NCBI GenBank assembly: GCA_964007475.1
Contig: OZ023275.1
Span: 9,899,829 to 9,963,828, forward strand
Direction of reading: 5' to 3'
From: Hybos culiciformis
Taxonomy: Eukaryota > Arthropoda > Insecta > Diptera > Hybotidae
DNA: 64,000 bases
The translations under genes were made by a program, and so were the position numbers. Under the pieces are notes generated by a model, which saw nothing but the letters and a program-made list of their open reading frames with translations, had not been told where the DNA came from and did not search any database. Shown here piece after piece: positions 1 to 10,930 of the stretch (position 1 is the first letter of the stretch; every line of letters begins with the position of its first letter).

Positions 1-14
1 CATACAAATTGTAG

Positions 15-66
15 TTTCGCGGTTATGACAAAAAATTTTCGCGGTTATGACATTCCGGTTATGTCA
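15..66. repeat. Three short direct repeats at window edge
   Basis: TTTCGCGGTTATGACA occurs at 15-30 and again exactly at 37-52, a 22-bp step. A degenerate third copy (CCGGTTATGTCA) follows at 55-66. The CpG-containing unit stands out from the AT-rich surroundings. This is probably the end of a mobile element or a minisatellite whose left part lies outside the window. The family is not recognised. Confidence 0.6.
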
Positions 67-562
67 GTTCACCTATAAAGTGTTCCACTATGATTCAATG
101 CTAGGAATTCAATATTAGATTTATTCCGAAATGACATTGTTTCTTCTTTAAATTTAAGTTTTGATCGTTTTTATTTTTATTATAAAGATGAAAATTTTCG
201 AATGATCTCAGTTTTAAATTTTGTGATATTGTTATGATGAAATTTGGCGGTAGGTTTAAGGTCGAATGAAGAATGGTATCACCCGTTGTCTTTTTACAGT
301 GATATTCTCGATATGTGACTAGCCGTCTTGTAGAAAATGTAAAAAACTAAATGTAAAAATCAAAGATCCTTTAATAAGTTTTAATTTTTAACAAAGTTAA
401 TGAATTCTGGATTTAAAAAAAATCAACCTTTTAAGATTATGTGTTACCATTTATGAGCAATTAATTATTGTTTTTTATTTATTCAATAAAATATGTAAAT
501 ATGTTAAGAACGAGTCTAAAAAATATTTGTTTGTTAATTTTTAGTCTATTTTGAGTTAATAT

Positions 563-611
563 AATTTAATATAAAATTTTAATATAAAATTTAATATAAA
601 ATTTAATATAA
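563..611. repeat. 12-bp AT tandem repeat, four copies
   Basis: AATTTAATATAA is repeated four times head to tail, the second copy carrying one extra T. It is a short low-complexity tandem array directly before the 195-bp repeat at 613. Confidence 0.8.
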
Positions 612-612
612 A

Positions 613-840
613 CATAAAATTACGCTTCTTTTGACATTTAAAAAATTAAAATCGAAGCAGTGGTTCGCGAGATATGAGCTCTCAAAGTTGAGGACAAAAA
701 TTTCATATATAAATTTAATATGAAAAAATCGCTTTTCATCGGTTTTGAGGCTCTAGCTCAAAAACCAAAATATCTTTAATATAAAAATTTATTAGGAGAT
801 TAAAATTCATAAAATTACGCTTCTTTTGACATTTAAAAAA
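613..840. repeat. Satellite-like 195-bp repeat, one unit plus partial second
   Basis: A 33-bp segment containing TTACGCTTCTTTTGACATTT is present at 613-645 and identically at 808-840, giving a period of 195 bp. After 840 the second unit breaks off. The unit contains GCGAGATATGAGCTCTC and an imperfect palindrome (GGTTTTGAG at 741-749 against CTCAAAAACC at 757-766). A tandem period of this size with internal foldback is typical of insect satellite monomers, so this looks like a satellite fragment. It could instead be a direct repeat inside a larger transposon. Confidence 0.55.
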
Positions 841-1029
841 CGAACATTGCCTCGTTTTTAGCCAAAAAATTTACGGACTTTTACAATATGATTTCTTATG
901 AATTATCAAGACCCTCTTCACCACATTATTGCAATATAAATGAAATATAATACCAAAGTATGGGTGTTGATGATATGACTTTTATATATTTTTTAGTGGT
1001 AAAATTGAATCAACTAGATTGTGTAAGAA

Positions 1030-1260
1030 TTTCTTCGAATTTTCTGGACGATTTTTAAAACAAAAAATAAATTCTATATAAAATCTTATTTAAAAATATT
1101 TTCGCGGAATTTTGAAATTTACACATTTTACTTTATTAACCTGATTTAACTTTATTGATGTGATGATGCAAATAATTTTTAATTTAATTAAATTTTCTGG
1201 TTTGAAATATAATTAATAAATAACGCATCTTTAAGAATAAATATTGCATATTATAATTAG
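1030..1260. repeat. Old dispersed repeat, copy 1 (with 17709-17965)
   Basis: This stretch aligns collinearly, with many substitutions and small gaps, to 17709-17965. Shared blocks in order are ACGATTTTTAAAA, a TTTATTGA block, AAATTTTCTGGTTT, ATAATTAATAAA and GCATCT followed by an ATTGC block. The ordered match over more than 200 bp argues against coincidence. No terminal repeats were found, so the class is unknown. Confidence 0.55.
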
Positions 1261-4200
1261 TCCAAATTTTCGTTATAAAAAATCCCAAAAAATGCCTTCC
1301 ATGCAATAATTGACCACATGAAAAGCTGAGTTTACCAAATATTTTCGTCTACGCCGTTAAATCATTTTAATAATAATATTGTGTTTTCAATTAAAACTTC
1401 CGATTAAAGGTTTCTTTCGATTTTATACGGTCACAATTAATTTAAGGACTAATTAAGTTATTGAATTTCAAATTTATACATATGTAATTATATTTTCATC
1501 TAAGTCGAAAAACCAACTTCGATAATTGTAATTTCCATGAAAATTTCACCTCATATTAAGATTTTACTTCATTTTCGATAATTCAGATTTAATTATTATA
1601 AAAAAATTGTTATTTTTGAATCTCTTTATGGAAAAAAGAAGTTCGATGTCACAACCAGCCATGTCTGGAAAATAATTTTTTTTTTTTTTTACTTAAAGAG
1701 CAGATGATATTTTGTGAAAATAAGACGATTATTTCTTTCTTCTCAATTTTATTTATTTTGATAAGGTTTAAGGTGTATACACATATATTATCGTTGTAAG
1801 ATCTTTATTATAAAATGAGAATGATAATTATATGTGGCACATAATGTTTTGTATACTTAATAAATAATTTGATATTTTGTAGACCGTACAATGTTACCCT
1901 TCTGTATTCCCTACCAATTTTTTTGATTAAATTCTTTTTTTTTTTAGAAATCAATCTAACCTTAAACTTAATGATAATAATATTTTTGTGATGACTGGTT
2001 TTGTTTCCTTGTAAAATTGAAGGTTAAAAACGCCAGTGCTTATTAAGTGTATGTGTCCATGCATGATGTCTGATCAGCAATTTGATTAATATTTGATCAA
2101 AATACACTTAAAAAATAGTTCATTTGTATTTTATTTTAATTTAGAATTTGCTTAAAAGAGCTTAAAATTAAAATTTGATTAGAATGATATCATTGTTGAA
2201 ATCATTATTAATCCCATTTTCTTTTGTTTCATTGTATTTAAAAAAATAAAATTTGGTTAATAAGACTACAAAATTTTCTTTTAATTATTCCTGATGTTTT
2301 GATGGCTTCTCAAACCTTTATCTAAGAGAAAACAATAATTTTCAGCATGAGAACAAAATAAATATATATGGCACATAAACCTCAGGTTTAACTACCCTAA
2401 TGTTCTGTCTTAAATTTTTTTCGTAAATAAAATTGTTTTTAATACGTTTACGATAAAAAGGATAATAACCTCTATCCATTTATTCTGTTTATTTGAATTA
2501 TTATTATATATATATTTTTTAATAATAGGTTCCTATTTCTTGTTGTTCCTTTTACATTAAAGGATTTAAAAGAAGTTTAATAAAAGGTCTTTGAACTTTA
2601 ATTATATGAAAAAAATTATTATCAAAAATTCAAATGAATAGAAAGAAGAAATTCGGTAGAATGTATAGTCAACGTTTTAAAACGTGTTAAATTGATTTAT
2701 AAAATTTAAGGAAATTGTATGTTGTCTGTACAGAGAATACAATGTAGGTACATTTAAAAAATATATTTCGAAAATATATCTACGAAAGAAAGAATTGAAA
2801 AACGTTAATTTACAAAGAAATTTAGAATTTTTATATATGTACTTTGAAATTTGAAATACAACTGAAAGATTTTTGAATGTGAGTATAATAATTAAGAATA
2901 ATTTTCTTAATTGCGAAAACTTAAAATCATATTTACAAAGATCATTGAAATTCTGACAAATCTTTTAATATTTTGATCAAAATAATAATGAATTTTTCTG
3001 AGTCATCATTTTTTTTTTTTTTTTTATAAATAATAATAATAATAAAATTATTATCTTTTGGAAATAAATTTAAAAAAAAAATATATTATACATTTTATAT
3101 ACCTACATTTATATGAATACTATATTAAATACTATATATTAAAGTATCCCATAGTTAATAAAAAGATACGCATAAAATAAACGCAAAACGCAATAAATAA
3201 TTTAATTTCTGTCGGCAATGGCATTGTTCTGTGAAATTATTCTAAAAATAGAATTATTATTTAATTTCTAGAAAAAATTATATTTTGATTTATAATTTAT
3301 TTTATACATATTATTCGTTTACACTTATTTTAATTATATTTTTATTAACTTTGACTTAGAAATGCTATAGAATTTATGGCTTAGAGATTTTAAGATTTAT
3401 TTTTTTGAAATTGTTGATCAAGAGAGTTTTATGATCAATTTCAATAATTTTAATAATAATAAATACTACTGTAAAATCAAAGGCGATTATATTTTCTTCT
3501 GTGATTTTTAGCAATAATACTGGTAGATTTTGATATCGTGGTGACTATTTAATTAATTAAAATTTTTTTAATTACTATATTTTACTATATTTACTACAAC
3601 TTTTTTTTTTTAAAAAGCATCACTGTCAAAAGCATTCAATCTTGGTATAAATATCTCTTATATATAAATTCGTTTACCATTATGAGTAGATTTTATTTTT
3701 TTGAATGATGTATATAAATTATTTTTTTAATGTAGGAAAATCTATATATAAATTATTTTTTCTAATGGTCATTCGAGGATCAAGATTATTTTTAATATAA
3801 TAATAATATATACAATTTTTATGCCTTCGGATTAATTTAAAAGAGTTGATTGTCCTTTTCTTTTTTTGGTTATGTTGATATTTGAACAAAAAAAAAATAA
3901 AGAGAAATTAATTACGAAAATAATAAATATCCGCATACTTTTCCTTCAAAAGGACAACGAACTGTTTTCTAATTTAAATGGTAATATTCTTTATATTAGA
4001 ATAACTTGAAAATTGAACAAAAAAAAATACATAGAAGGTTAATGTACATTATATGTCAAGACTAAATAAATATTTTTTAGACAATTAAGATGGCAAAAAT
4101 TTTCATGCCACAAAATAATTTTCTATAGTTACTTACTACTTCCTATGGATAATATTCTCATTTTCCAAAGCAAAAAAAATCTATTACAAGGATTAGAAAA

Positions 4201-5089
4201 TAATATAATAGTATTTATTTTATATGGGAAATGAATGAGAAATAATTTTCAAAATTTCGGGGTTTTAGTTATTTATTAGTATTAAATAGGCCTATTAAAA
4301 ATTTTGAAAATAATAAATTAAGTAATTTTTTTTTCATTGAGAAGTTTGGGAATAAATTTTAATTTTCTTATGTAGATATGTACGAATAGCTTTTATTAAC
4401 TTAATTGTATCTAATTATAAATATATATCATTGCACTGTAATTCATCGCCTACCTTATTTATTAATACATGTAAGTGTACCATATACCTCTAAAAATGAT
4501 ATTAGACATGTGGCGGTAGGTACTATAGATTTTAGATTAACAATATAAATCGTAACAATTAATTGGAACGAAAATTTTTTAAAGAATCTTTGTCAATCAC
4601 TGAATAATATCCCCTGTTTTAAATCAAATTTTATCAAATAGGAAAAAAAATTATAAGTCTACGTTATAATTAACGTTCGAGAACATTTAATATTTTTGAA
4701 AAACAATTTCAGATAACTTATCAATGATTTCAACGCACTCAAAGTTAATTAAAAAGTAAATTATTTTTTGTCCGAATGTAGGACATATCGAAAATTTTAT
4801 TTATTTATGCATAGCGTAAATACATTTTTTCATAGTTAAGACAAAGATAATTGACGTTTAGTACAAAATAATATTTAAGAAGAATAATTAAGTAAACAAT
4901 TTTAATTAAAAAAAAAAAAAAAAATTTGCAATTTTTAATTGCTTGTTCGGAATTTGTGTAAAAGTTGTTTAATTAAATTTTCCGTTTTTGTCGAAATCAA
5001 AAAATTTAAAATTTAGAAAAAAATGATAATTGGAATATTTTAAAAAGCGATAATATTATTGATAAAATTAGAAATTAGAATAAAAATTT
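1261..5089. other. AT-rich non-coding stretch
   Basis: No gene, RNA gene or bounded mobile element is visible. Contents are poly(T)/poly(A) runs (for example around 1678, 3008 and 4907), short AT repeats and TATATA tracts. Possible splice-like GT or AG sites are isolated and do not pair around an open frame. It fits intron or intergenic DNA. Confidence 0.6.
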
Positions 5090-5113
5090 TCTTGGAGGAG
5101 GTGGATCAGCCCA

Positions 5114-5345
5114 AAGTCTCTTTCAGGAGAACTGTTTTCAAATGATCCATGATATAAAATATTAGTATGTATTAATTTCGAATACGAAATTTAGTATCTC
5201 AAATACTAAATTCAGTAAGACAAGGTTAAAAATTTTGTTTCTGAATACTGTATCCGACAATGAATATCGTGGAAATGCTGTGTTGAACCAAATATAAAAA
5301 AGATACTCCTATCTCACATACGGAATCCTACTTTGAAAGAGGCTT
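5114..5345. mobile_element. Possible MITE with 12-bp inverted ends
   Basis: AAGTCTCTTTCA (5114-5125) is matched in inverted orientation by TGAAAGAGGCTT (5334-5345), 11 of 12 bases. The roughly 230 bp between is GC-richer than its flanks and holds small internal palindromes such as TTTAGTAT / ATACTAAA near 5191-5211. No target duplication could be found at the edges, so the boundaries and the class are uncertain. It could be a chance pairing inside an older repeat. Confidence 0.35.
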
Positions 5346-5479
5346 AAGTTCAAGTTTTCCAAATGAAAGTATAGGGTAAAATAAAAAAAAAAGAAAATTT
5401 ATCCTTCATCGTGACAATCTCAACAAATGAAGTTTTTGAAAACAAAAATTTTTAATCTAAATTTTTGGCTTGTTTTCGA

Positions 5480-5667
5480 TCAAAAATAAAAAAACGAACT
5501 ATGTTGTTTCATTAAAGGCCCGTCCGTACGTTCTTCTCTGAAATATTTACAACTAATAAACTGCCGAATCGATTTCAATTCTTTGAATTCCAAAATATGC
5601 GCAATCTCGTTTGCTTTCATATCGCCTAAAGAATAAGCTTCTGAGATTTTTTCTTCGTCCAAGGTAT
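5480..5667 (-). CDS. Exon-like open frame of unknown protein
   Basis: An open minus-strand frame runs about 62 codons to a TGA at 5480-5482. It has no in-frame ATG near its start. It begins just after TTTGCTTTTAAG, a plausible though non-consensus acceptor, which would place the first exon base at 5667. Composition is unlike the chance frames elsewhere: it is acidic and charged with few F, N or Y in its first 50 residues. It includes GDMKANEIAHILEFKELKSI, which could form amphipathic helices. I recognise no family. A terminal exon, a fragment of a transposase-like protein, or a chance frame in a slightly GC-richer patch are all possible. The preceding 230-bp repeat candidate (5114-5345) favours a mobile origin. 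Confidence 0.3.
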
Positions 5668-5669
5668 CT

Positions 5670-7340
5670 TAAAAGCAAAGTATCTTAATCGAAATGTTGA
5701 TTTTTTTATGTATATTTAAGCTTAATATATTCTTTCCTTGTTAAAATTAATGACAAGATGAATATTTTTTTTTCACAAAGAAAATAAAAAAGAAAATTAA
5801 TTTAATTTTCCAAAGAGTGTTTTTTTTTTTGTATAATATTTAACGTGTTTTTTCTTCAGTATATATGTATATGCTGTATATTATTTTATTTGTTTATTTT
5901 TTTTTTACTTTATTTTTTCTCCTTATTTGTATTTGTTGTTGGTTGCTCTTGAACTTTTTCATAACGTATTTTTAGGTTCTTTTTTTTTTTTGTTCGTTCC
6001 GTTTACAAAAATTAATGCGTGCGTGCGTATTAACCAAAAAAAATATATATATAAAAAACACAATTTTTTTTTGGGAAGAAAACTGTATATCGAGCAGATG
6101 ACAAATGAAGGGACATTGACCCCTAAAAAAAAGAATTTTATTTGAAAAATGTTTGAATTGAAAGAGAATTTTTTTTTGGTTCCCAATGTTATAATGATTC
6201 AACAAGATTTATTACATCAATTTTTATAATGAAAACAGAAATTATTATTATTATTATTATAATATATCTCATTATTCAAATATGCTACGCATTATATGTG
6301 AAAATTCCCCTTCATTCGAAGAATTTTGAAATTTATAATAAGATAACCTCACATAAAATAAAAAAGTGGGAAGTTTTGAACTTTGATTTTCATATATTGT
6401 GAAAATTGTCTTTGATGTTTTCATTTTTAATGAATCTAAAAAGTCTGCAGAATGTGAAGAACTATCGCAAAAGCTTTAGATTTTCCTATTCGTGTTGATT
6501 TTATTATAAAAATTTTGCGTAATTTTCCTGTTATACATAACTTAGGTGTTACGGCTGAAAAAAAGTTTCGGTTTTGGTCCCAGCATTGTATTTAATACCC
6601 AGTACATATTGAAAATTATATTGAATTTGGTTTCAATTGAAATTTTTCCTAATGTCCCAATATTGGGACTATGTAAATTATTAATAGAACATAAAGTAAG
6701 AATTGATACAAAAGGTTTAAATTTAAAGCGATTCGTAACCCCTTTATTAATCCTACTGACTCGCATGACTTCTTCATAACAAAACTATAGGTATAGTATT
6801 ATTTTTCAATAATAATTCTATCTAATCTACGCACTAGAGGCGGTATTATATATAAAAAAATATATATTAAATGAAATATATTAAAATGAGAATCACAGTC
6901 GCAAATATAACAAATACTCGGATTCGGATATGACTGCCTTTTAATTACCACAAATTAATGATACTAAATCTTTTTTTTTTTTTTTTATTTTACGTTAACA
7001 CTGTGAACGTAAACTTTATCTTGTAGTAAATAAAATTTTAAAATTATCATAAAATCAATAAAAAATATATAAATTTTATACATATATATATTTTTTTAAA
7101 TTTTTTTTTATCAAGATAGAATATTTTTAATTTTAATTTTCTCTTTTTAAATATAAATTGAAAATATTTATATTCCTGAAAAAAAAAATATAAAAATAAA
7201 ATAAAAACAGAAAACTAAAATTATATGCGGGTGTTCGCTCTTAACATTAATAATATTATTTTTTCTCTTTTTTTTTTTTCTGATTCTTCTTTTAAATCAC
7301 TTAGTATTTTATTAGTTAAATTTTTTTTTTTTTTTTATAA
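5670..7340. other. Low-complexity stretch with microsatellite
   Basis: Dominated by poly(T) and poly(A) runs. An (ATT)7 microsatellite lies at 6241-6261. A perfect 16-bp palindrome GTCCCAATATTGGGAC lies at 6654-6669. Frames open on both strands at 6542-6779 share the same DNA, have no splice context and are judged accidental. Confidence 0.6.
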
Positions 7341-7346
7341 ATTTTT

Positions 7347-7463
7347 ATGTGGTTGTGCATCTTGAAATGCTTTTGCTCTCTGTTATGGGTTCAATTTAGG
7401 TTCAAAGACCGACAGAATATTGCTCCACTGCCAGATACTAGAATGAATTTTTTTTTGTTTTGA
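7347..7463 (+). CDS. Short ORF, 38 residues, unknown
   Basis: An ATG at 7347 opens a 39-codon frame ending in TGA at 7461-7463. The first 18 residues are hydrophobic and cysteine-rich (begins MWLCILKCFCSLLW). The second half is polar and ordinary in composition (FKDRQNIAPLPDTRMN). A signal-like start followed by a polar tail would fit a small secreted or membrane peptide. At this length an open frame is expected by chance, and no family is recognised. Alternatively CAATTTAG at 7391-7398 could be an acceptor, with the polar part an exon start. The upstream context is a long poly(T) run and gives no promoter evidence. Confidence 0.2.
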   Translation: MWLCILKCFCSLLWVQFRFKDRQNIAPLPDTRMNFFLF

Positions 7464-7733
7464 ATATTTTTTTTTTTTATTTTATACATATTTGAGTTGA
7501 ACGACCGACCTAGGCAAAATTCCCATATAACATTTATGAATATATGCAAGAAAATTATAATTTATTTAAAAAAAATATTACTTGAAAATTTGGAGGAGGC
7601 AATTCAACGATTAACGAGATTTATTTATGTAGTTCACATTATCAAAATAAATATGTACTTACTATTTGATTAGAATTTTGTGAATTGGGAGTAGGCGTGT
7701 ATTATAGATTAAAGTCTACCATTATTGGTCGGT

Positions 7734-7749
7734 GAAGGTCGAGACCTTC
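7734..7749. other. Short perfect inverted repeat GAAGGTC/GACCTTC
   Basis: GAAGGTCGAGACCTTC has 7-bp arms and a 2-bp spacer in a locally GC-richer patch (about 7685-7760). AAGGTC is the core half-site bound by FTZ-F1/ERR-type nuclear receptors, so a paired site is possible. A chance palindrome is as likely. Confidence 0.4.
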
Positions 7750-7763
7750 GTAACTCAACTAGC

Positions 7764-9946
7764 TCGAATATTGAGCTTAGTATGTTATCTTAGCTTAATA
7801 TTATAATATAATATTTAATGCTTTTTGTAGGTTTTTTGCTTCTTCCTGGTTTTTATGTTTTTTAGTTTCAAACAATATTGGACATCATAGTATTTTAAGA
7901 AATAATTAAAAAAGATTTAAAGAAAAACAGTAGAACTACTATAAGATATTTATAAAACTGTTCGTGCTTGGCTGTAAGATGGAATAACAACTCTTTTCAA
8001 TTTTAATTCTCAGGCTAGAACGATATCTTTACCTGACATATCTCGCAATTGGGATCATATAATTATTTTTCCTTATTTTGATTAAATGCTTTCGATGAAC
8101 TTTAAATATTGACATTCTAAAAATATAGTCTCCAACAATTGCTATCTGGGAATTTGTTATTTTTAGTATACACATAATATATACTCTAATTTGGAAGATA
8201 CTTATAATAATCAAGAAAATACATTCAAATACATATGTTGCATTAGATACTATATTATATTCTTTTTATGAATGCGTGTGTGTATTTATGTGTATTTATT
8301 TTTCAAATAAAACCAACATTATAAAATATATTTTATAAAGAAAAAGATTCTTGTGATGTGGTGGATGAATGTATTTTGTATCTATTCTATATACAATATG
8401 TTGAAAAAGAAAAATGTCTAAATTATGTATGTATTCGATGCGGAAAAATAAATGCCCCAAAAAGCAAAACAAAAGTTCATTTAAAGTTACTCCAAAAAAT
8501 GTGCCTTTTTTTTTTCTGTATTTGGTTTTATTTTCAAAAAAAATAAAAATAAAATAAAATAAAAAAATTGAAATAAAAAATTATTGAAAATTATTTAAAT
8601 GTAGTTGTGAATGAATTTTTATACTTTTAATGGTATAAGATTGTTTTTTTTTTATGGGTAAGTTATATTCAGAGGATATTGACTTTGCAGGTTTGGCGCT
8701 ATTTTAATTTTTTCCTCAGTTATCCAGGATTAAGTTTTGATTTTGATAGATTTTCTTCCTTCGAAGAAAGTTATAATAATTTAATATAGTTTCTTCTATT
8801 ATACTTTATAAGTATCTCATTTTGTTCACATTTAGATACATACATACATGAGTGTACATTAAACGTTATCCATTTTGTGACTTAAATTTATTAAAACGAA
8901 GATCAATTTCATATAAAAAAAAGACTTATAAGACTAGATATTCGTTAATGTATTTTTTAAACAACGGAAATTACATCCTTACAAGTACGACATAAATATT
9001 GTGTTCAAACCGTGTAACGTGTTGAAAAAAATTTTGTTTCCCAGGGTTTATATTTTTATAAATAAAATAACTTTTGTAATTTTTGATGTAGGCATTTATC
9101 AAAAAATAGGAGTAACTCAATTATTAGATTAAGATCAACCTCATAATAAAAAATAGATTAACTGAACAAAACTTCGTTAAAATTTCTTTTTCTTTCATTA
9201 AAAGACATTGTATGTCTTACGAATAACTAACCGGAATTGTTGTTTCAAATATTAATATCGAGATTAGGCAAAATTAGTTTCAATCCTTATTTTATAATTA
9301 TTGTGCATTTTCTTCCAAATATCTCTAAATATTTTTAAATATATAATTTTTTCTCAGAAATGCAATTACCCGTGAAGCCTTGATTATATTTCACATCAGA
9401 GAGAAGAAAAACTATATACTGTATGTATATTTTTTTAATGATTAATAAATTTTTATGATGGAAAATTTAAAAAATTTTCATTCAATCCATCAATATCCTA
9501 AAATAATAATAATAATAAAATATGTAAAGTAATCATGACAGAATATCACCACCCACTAAGGGTGAAATGTGAATGAACTTACGATTAAGTCATATTGCGG
9601 CAATTTAATATTTCCAATTTCTGTTTATTATTATTTTTTTTTTATTGTTATACATCATATACATAACAGGAGTCATTAACTTTCGATTACAGAGTTTATA
9701 ATAATAATAATAATATTTGCCATCAGCTGTTTTGTTTTCAAAATTTATGTAATTTAGACCGTTTTCTTCTGGTCATTAAAAGGGTATTAATTTGTTTGGT
9801 AAAACGAAAGGATTAGTTATTTTTATTTTATTATACGCTATGAAAACTTTCAAAAATTTTTAGCTATTTTATGTGGACTATAAATGAATTTATTTACTTC
9901 GACTACGACTATTACAGGTAGATGTCGGTGAGAAGAACTTAAAAAA
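7764..9946. other. AT-rich non-coding stretch
   Basis: Nothing gene-like was found. It contains short AT-rich chance frames, (AAT)n runs near 9500 and 9700, and homopolymer tracts. A CAG at 9918-9920 is followed closely by GGTGAG at 9927-9932, too close for a useful exon. Confidence 0.55.
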
Positions 9947-10093
9947 ATGGATTGCACTTCGGTTGTTTCTAAGAAATCGGACTGGATTTCGATGAAAATT
10001 GTTATGTATCATATTGATATACTATTATATGTGGTATTTAAGGAACTTGAAAAATATGTTAAGCCATTTATTGACCCCATACTTCATTTCTGA
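9947..10093 (+). CDS. Short ORF, 48 residues, possible membrane microprotein
   Basis: ATG at 9947 opens 48 codons ending in TGA at 10091-10093. An in-frame TGA sits six codons upstream, so the frame is complete. The start context AAAAAAATGG is A-rich, as favoured in insects. Composition is unlike neighbouring chance frames: it uses D, E, S, W, V and P and has no homopolymer runs. A polar N-terminus (MDCTSVVSKKSDW) is followed by a hydrophobic segment, about residues 15-31, which could span a membrane. A charged linker (KELEKYVKP) and a hydrophobic tail follow. No family is recognised. A frame of 48 codons can occur by chance at this AT content. Confidence 0.3.
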   Translation: MDCTSVVSKKSDWISMKIVMYHIDILLYVVFKELEKYVKPFIDPILHF

Positions 10094-10824
10094 GATAATC
10101 TTCTATATTTTTAATTTTTCTTTGAGCATAAAATTTTCATTAAAACTAATTCTATTAATAATCAAGTATATATTTTGTCTTTTTAAAATAAATTTCTTAA
10201 TGAACTATATATATATAGGTACAACTTTGAAAATTATATGTATTATAAAAATTTCAGTACAAGACTTTGGATGACAAAATGTTAGTATAGTGAATAAATT
10301 CAGAAAAAGAAAGAAAAACGAAAATAATTAATAATATAAAAGATAAAATTCTTGACCTTGACTGTGACTTAAACTTTTGCATATAATTTAAAAAAAAACC
10401 ATTTTTTTTTTTATTTTTGTTTAATTTTTTATTTTTTTTTATTAGTCATCATCAAATTGTTTTTATAATAAGCAAAAATTAAAAAAAAAAAAAAAACTAA
10501 ATAAAATTATTAATTCATATGAAAAGAGAAAAATATTAATAATTTAAAAAAAACATTTAACTTTTGCAATGAATCGCATATAAAAATATAATAGTTTTAA
10601 TTTCTCAGAGCGAGAGCTTTAATAATTAAAATTTCGAAATTAAATGTACCTATACCTTACTATGGCAAAGAAAAACCGTTTTTTATAACTGTCTTTCATA
10701 AATTTTTATGCTTTGTCTACATTATTTTTATGCATGCCAGTCACAAAAAATTCACAATAAAATGATACAGGTGAAAATTTTTCATAGTCATGTATTTTTT
10801 TATTTTATTTTTTTTGATAACAAA
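10094..10824. other. AT-rich non-coding stretch
   Basis: Poly(A)/poly(T) runs and short repeats only. No paired splice sites or open frames of ordinary composition were seen. Confidence 0.55.
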
Positions 10825-10930
10825 AATTGCCAAATTTCTTATTATAAACTAATTTAACTTACATAAATTTTATAAAGTTTTATGTTCATATCAAAAAAAA
10901 ATTGTTTTAATATGTAGAAATTTGGCAATT
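10825..10930. repeat. Perfect 15-bp inverted repeat, 106 bp overall
   Basis: AATTGCCAAATTTCT (10825-10839) is perfectly inverted at 10916-10930. The interior also folds (ACATAAA against TTTATGT near 10861-10884). The structure could be a very short MITE or an RNA foldback. No convincing target duplication flanks it. Confidence 0.55.

Noticed and set aside
6542..6779. Frames of about 75 codons open on both strands
   Set aside because: Mutual shadows over the same DNA with no known family. The only notable structure is the 16-bp palindrome at 6654-6669.
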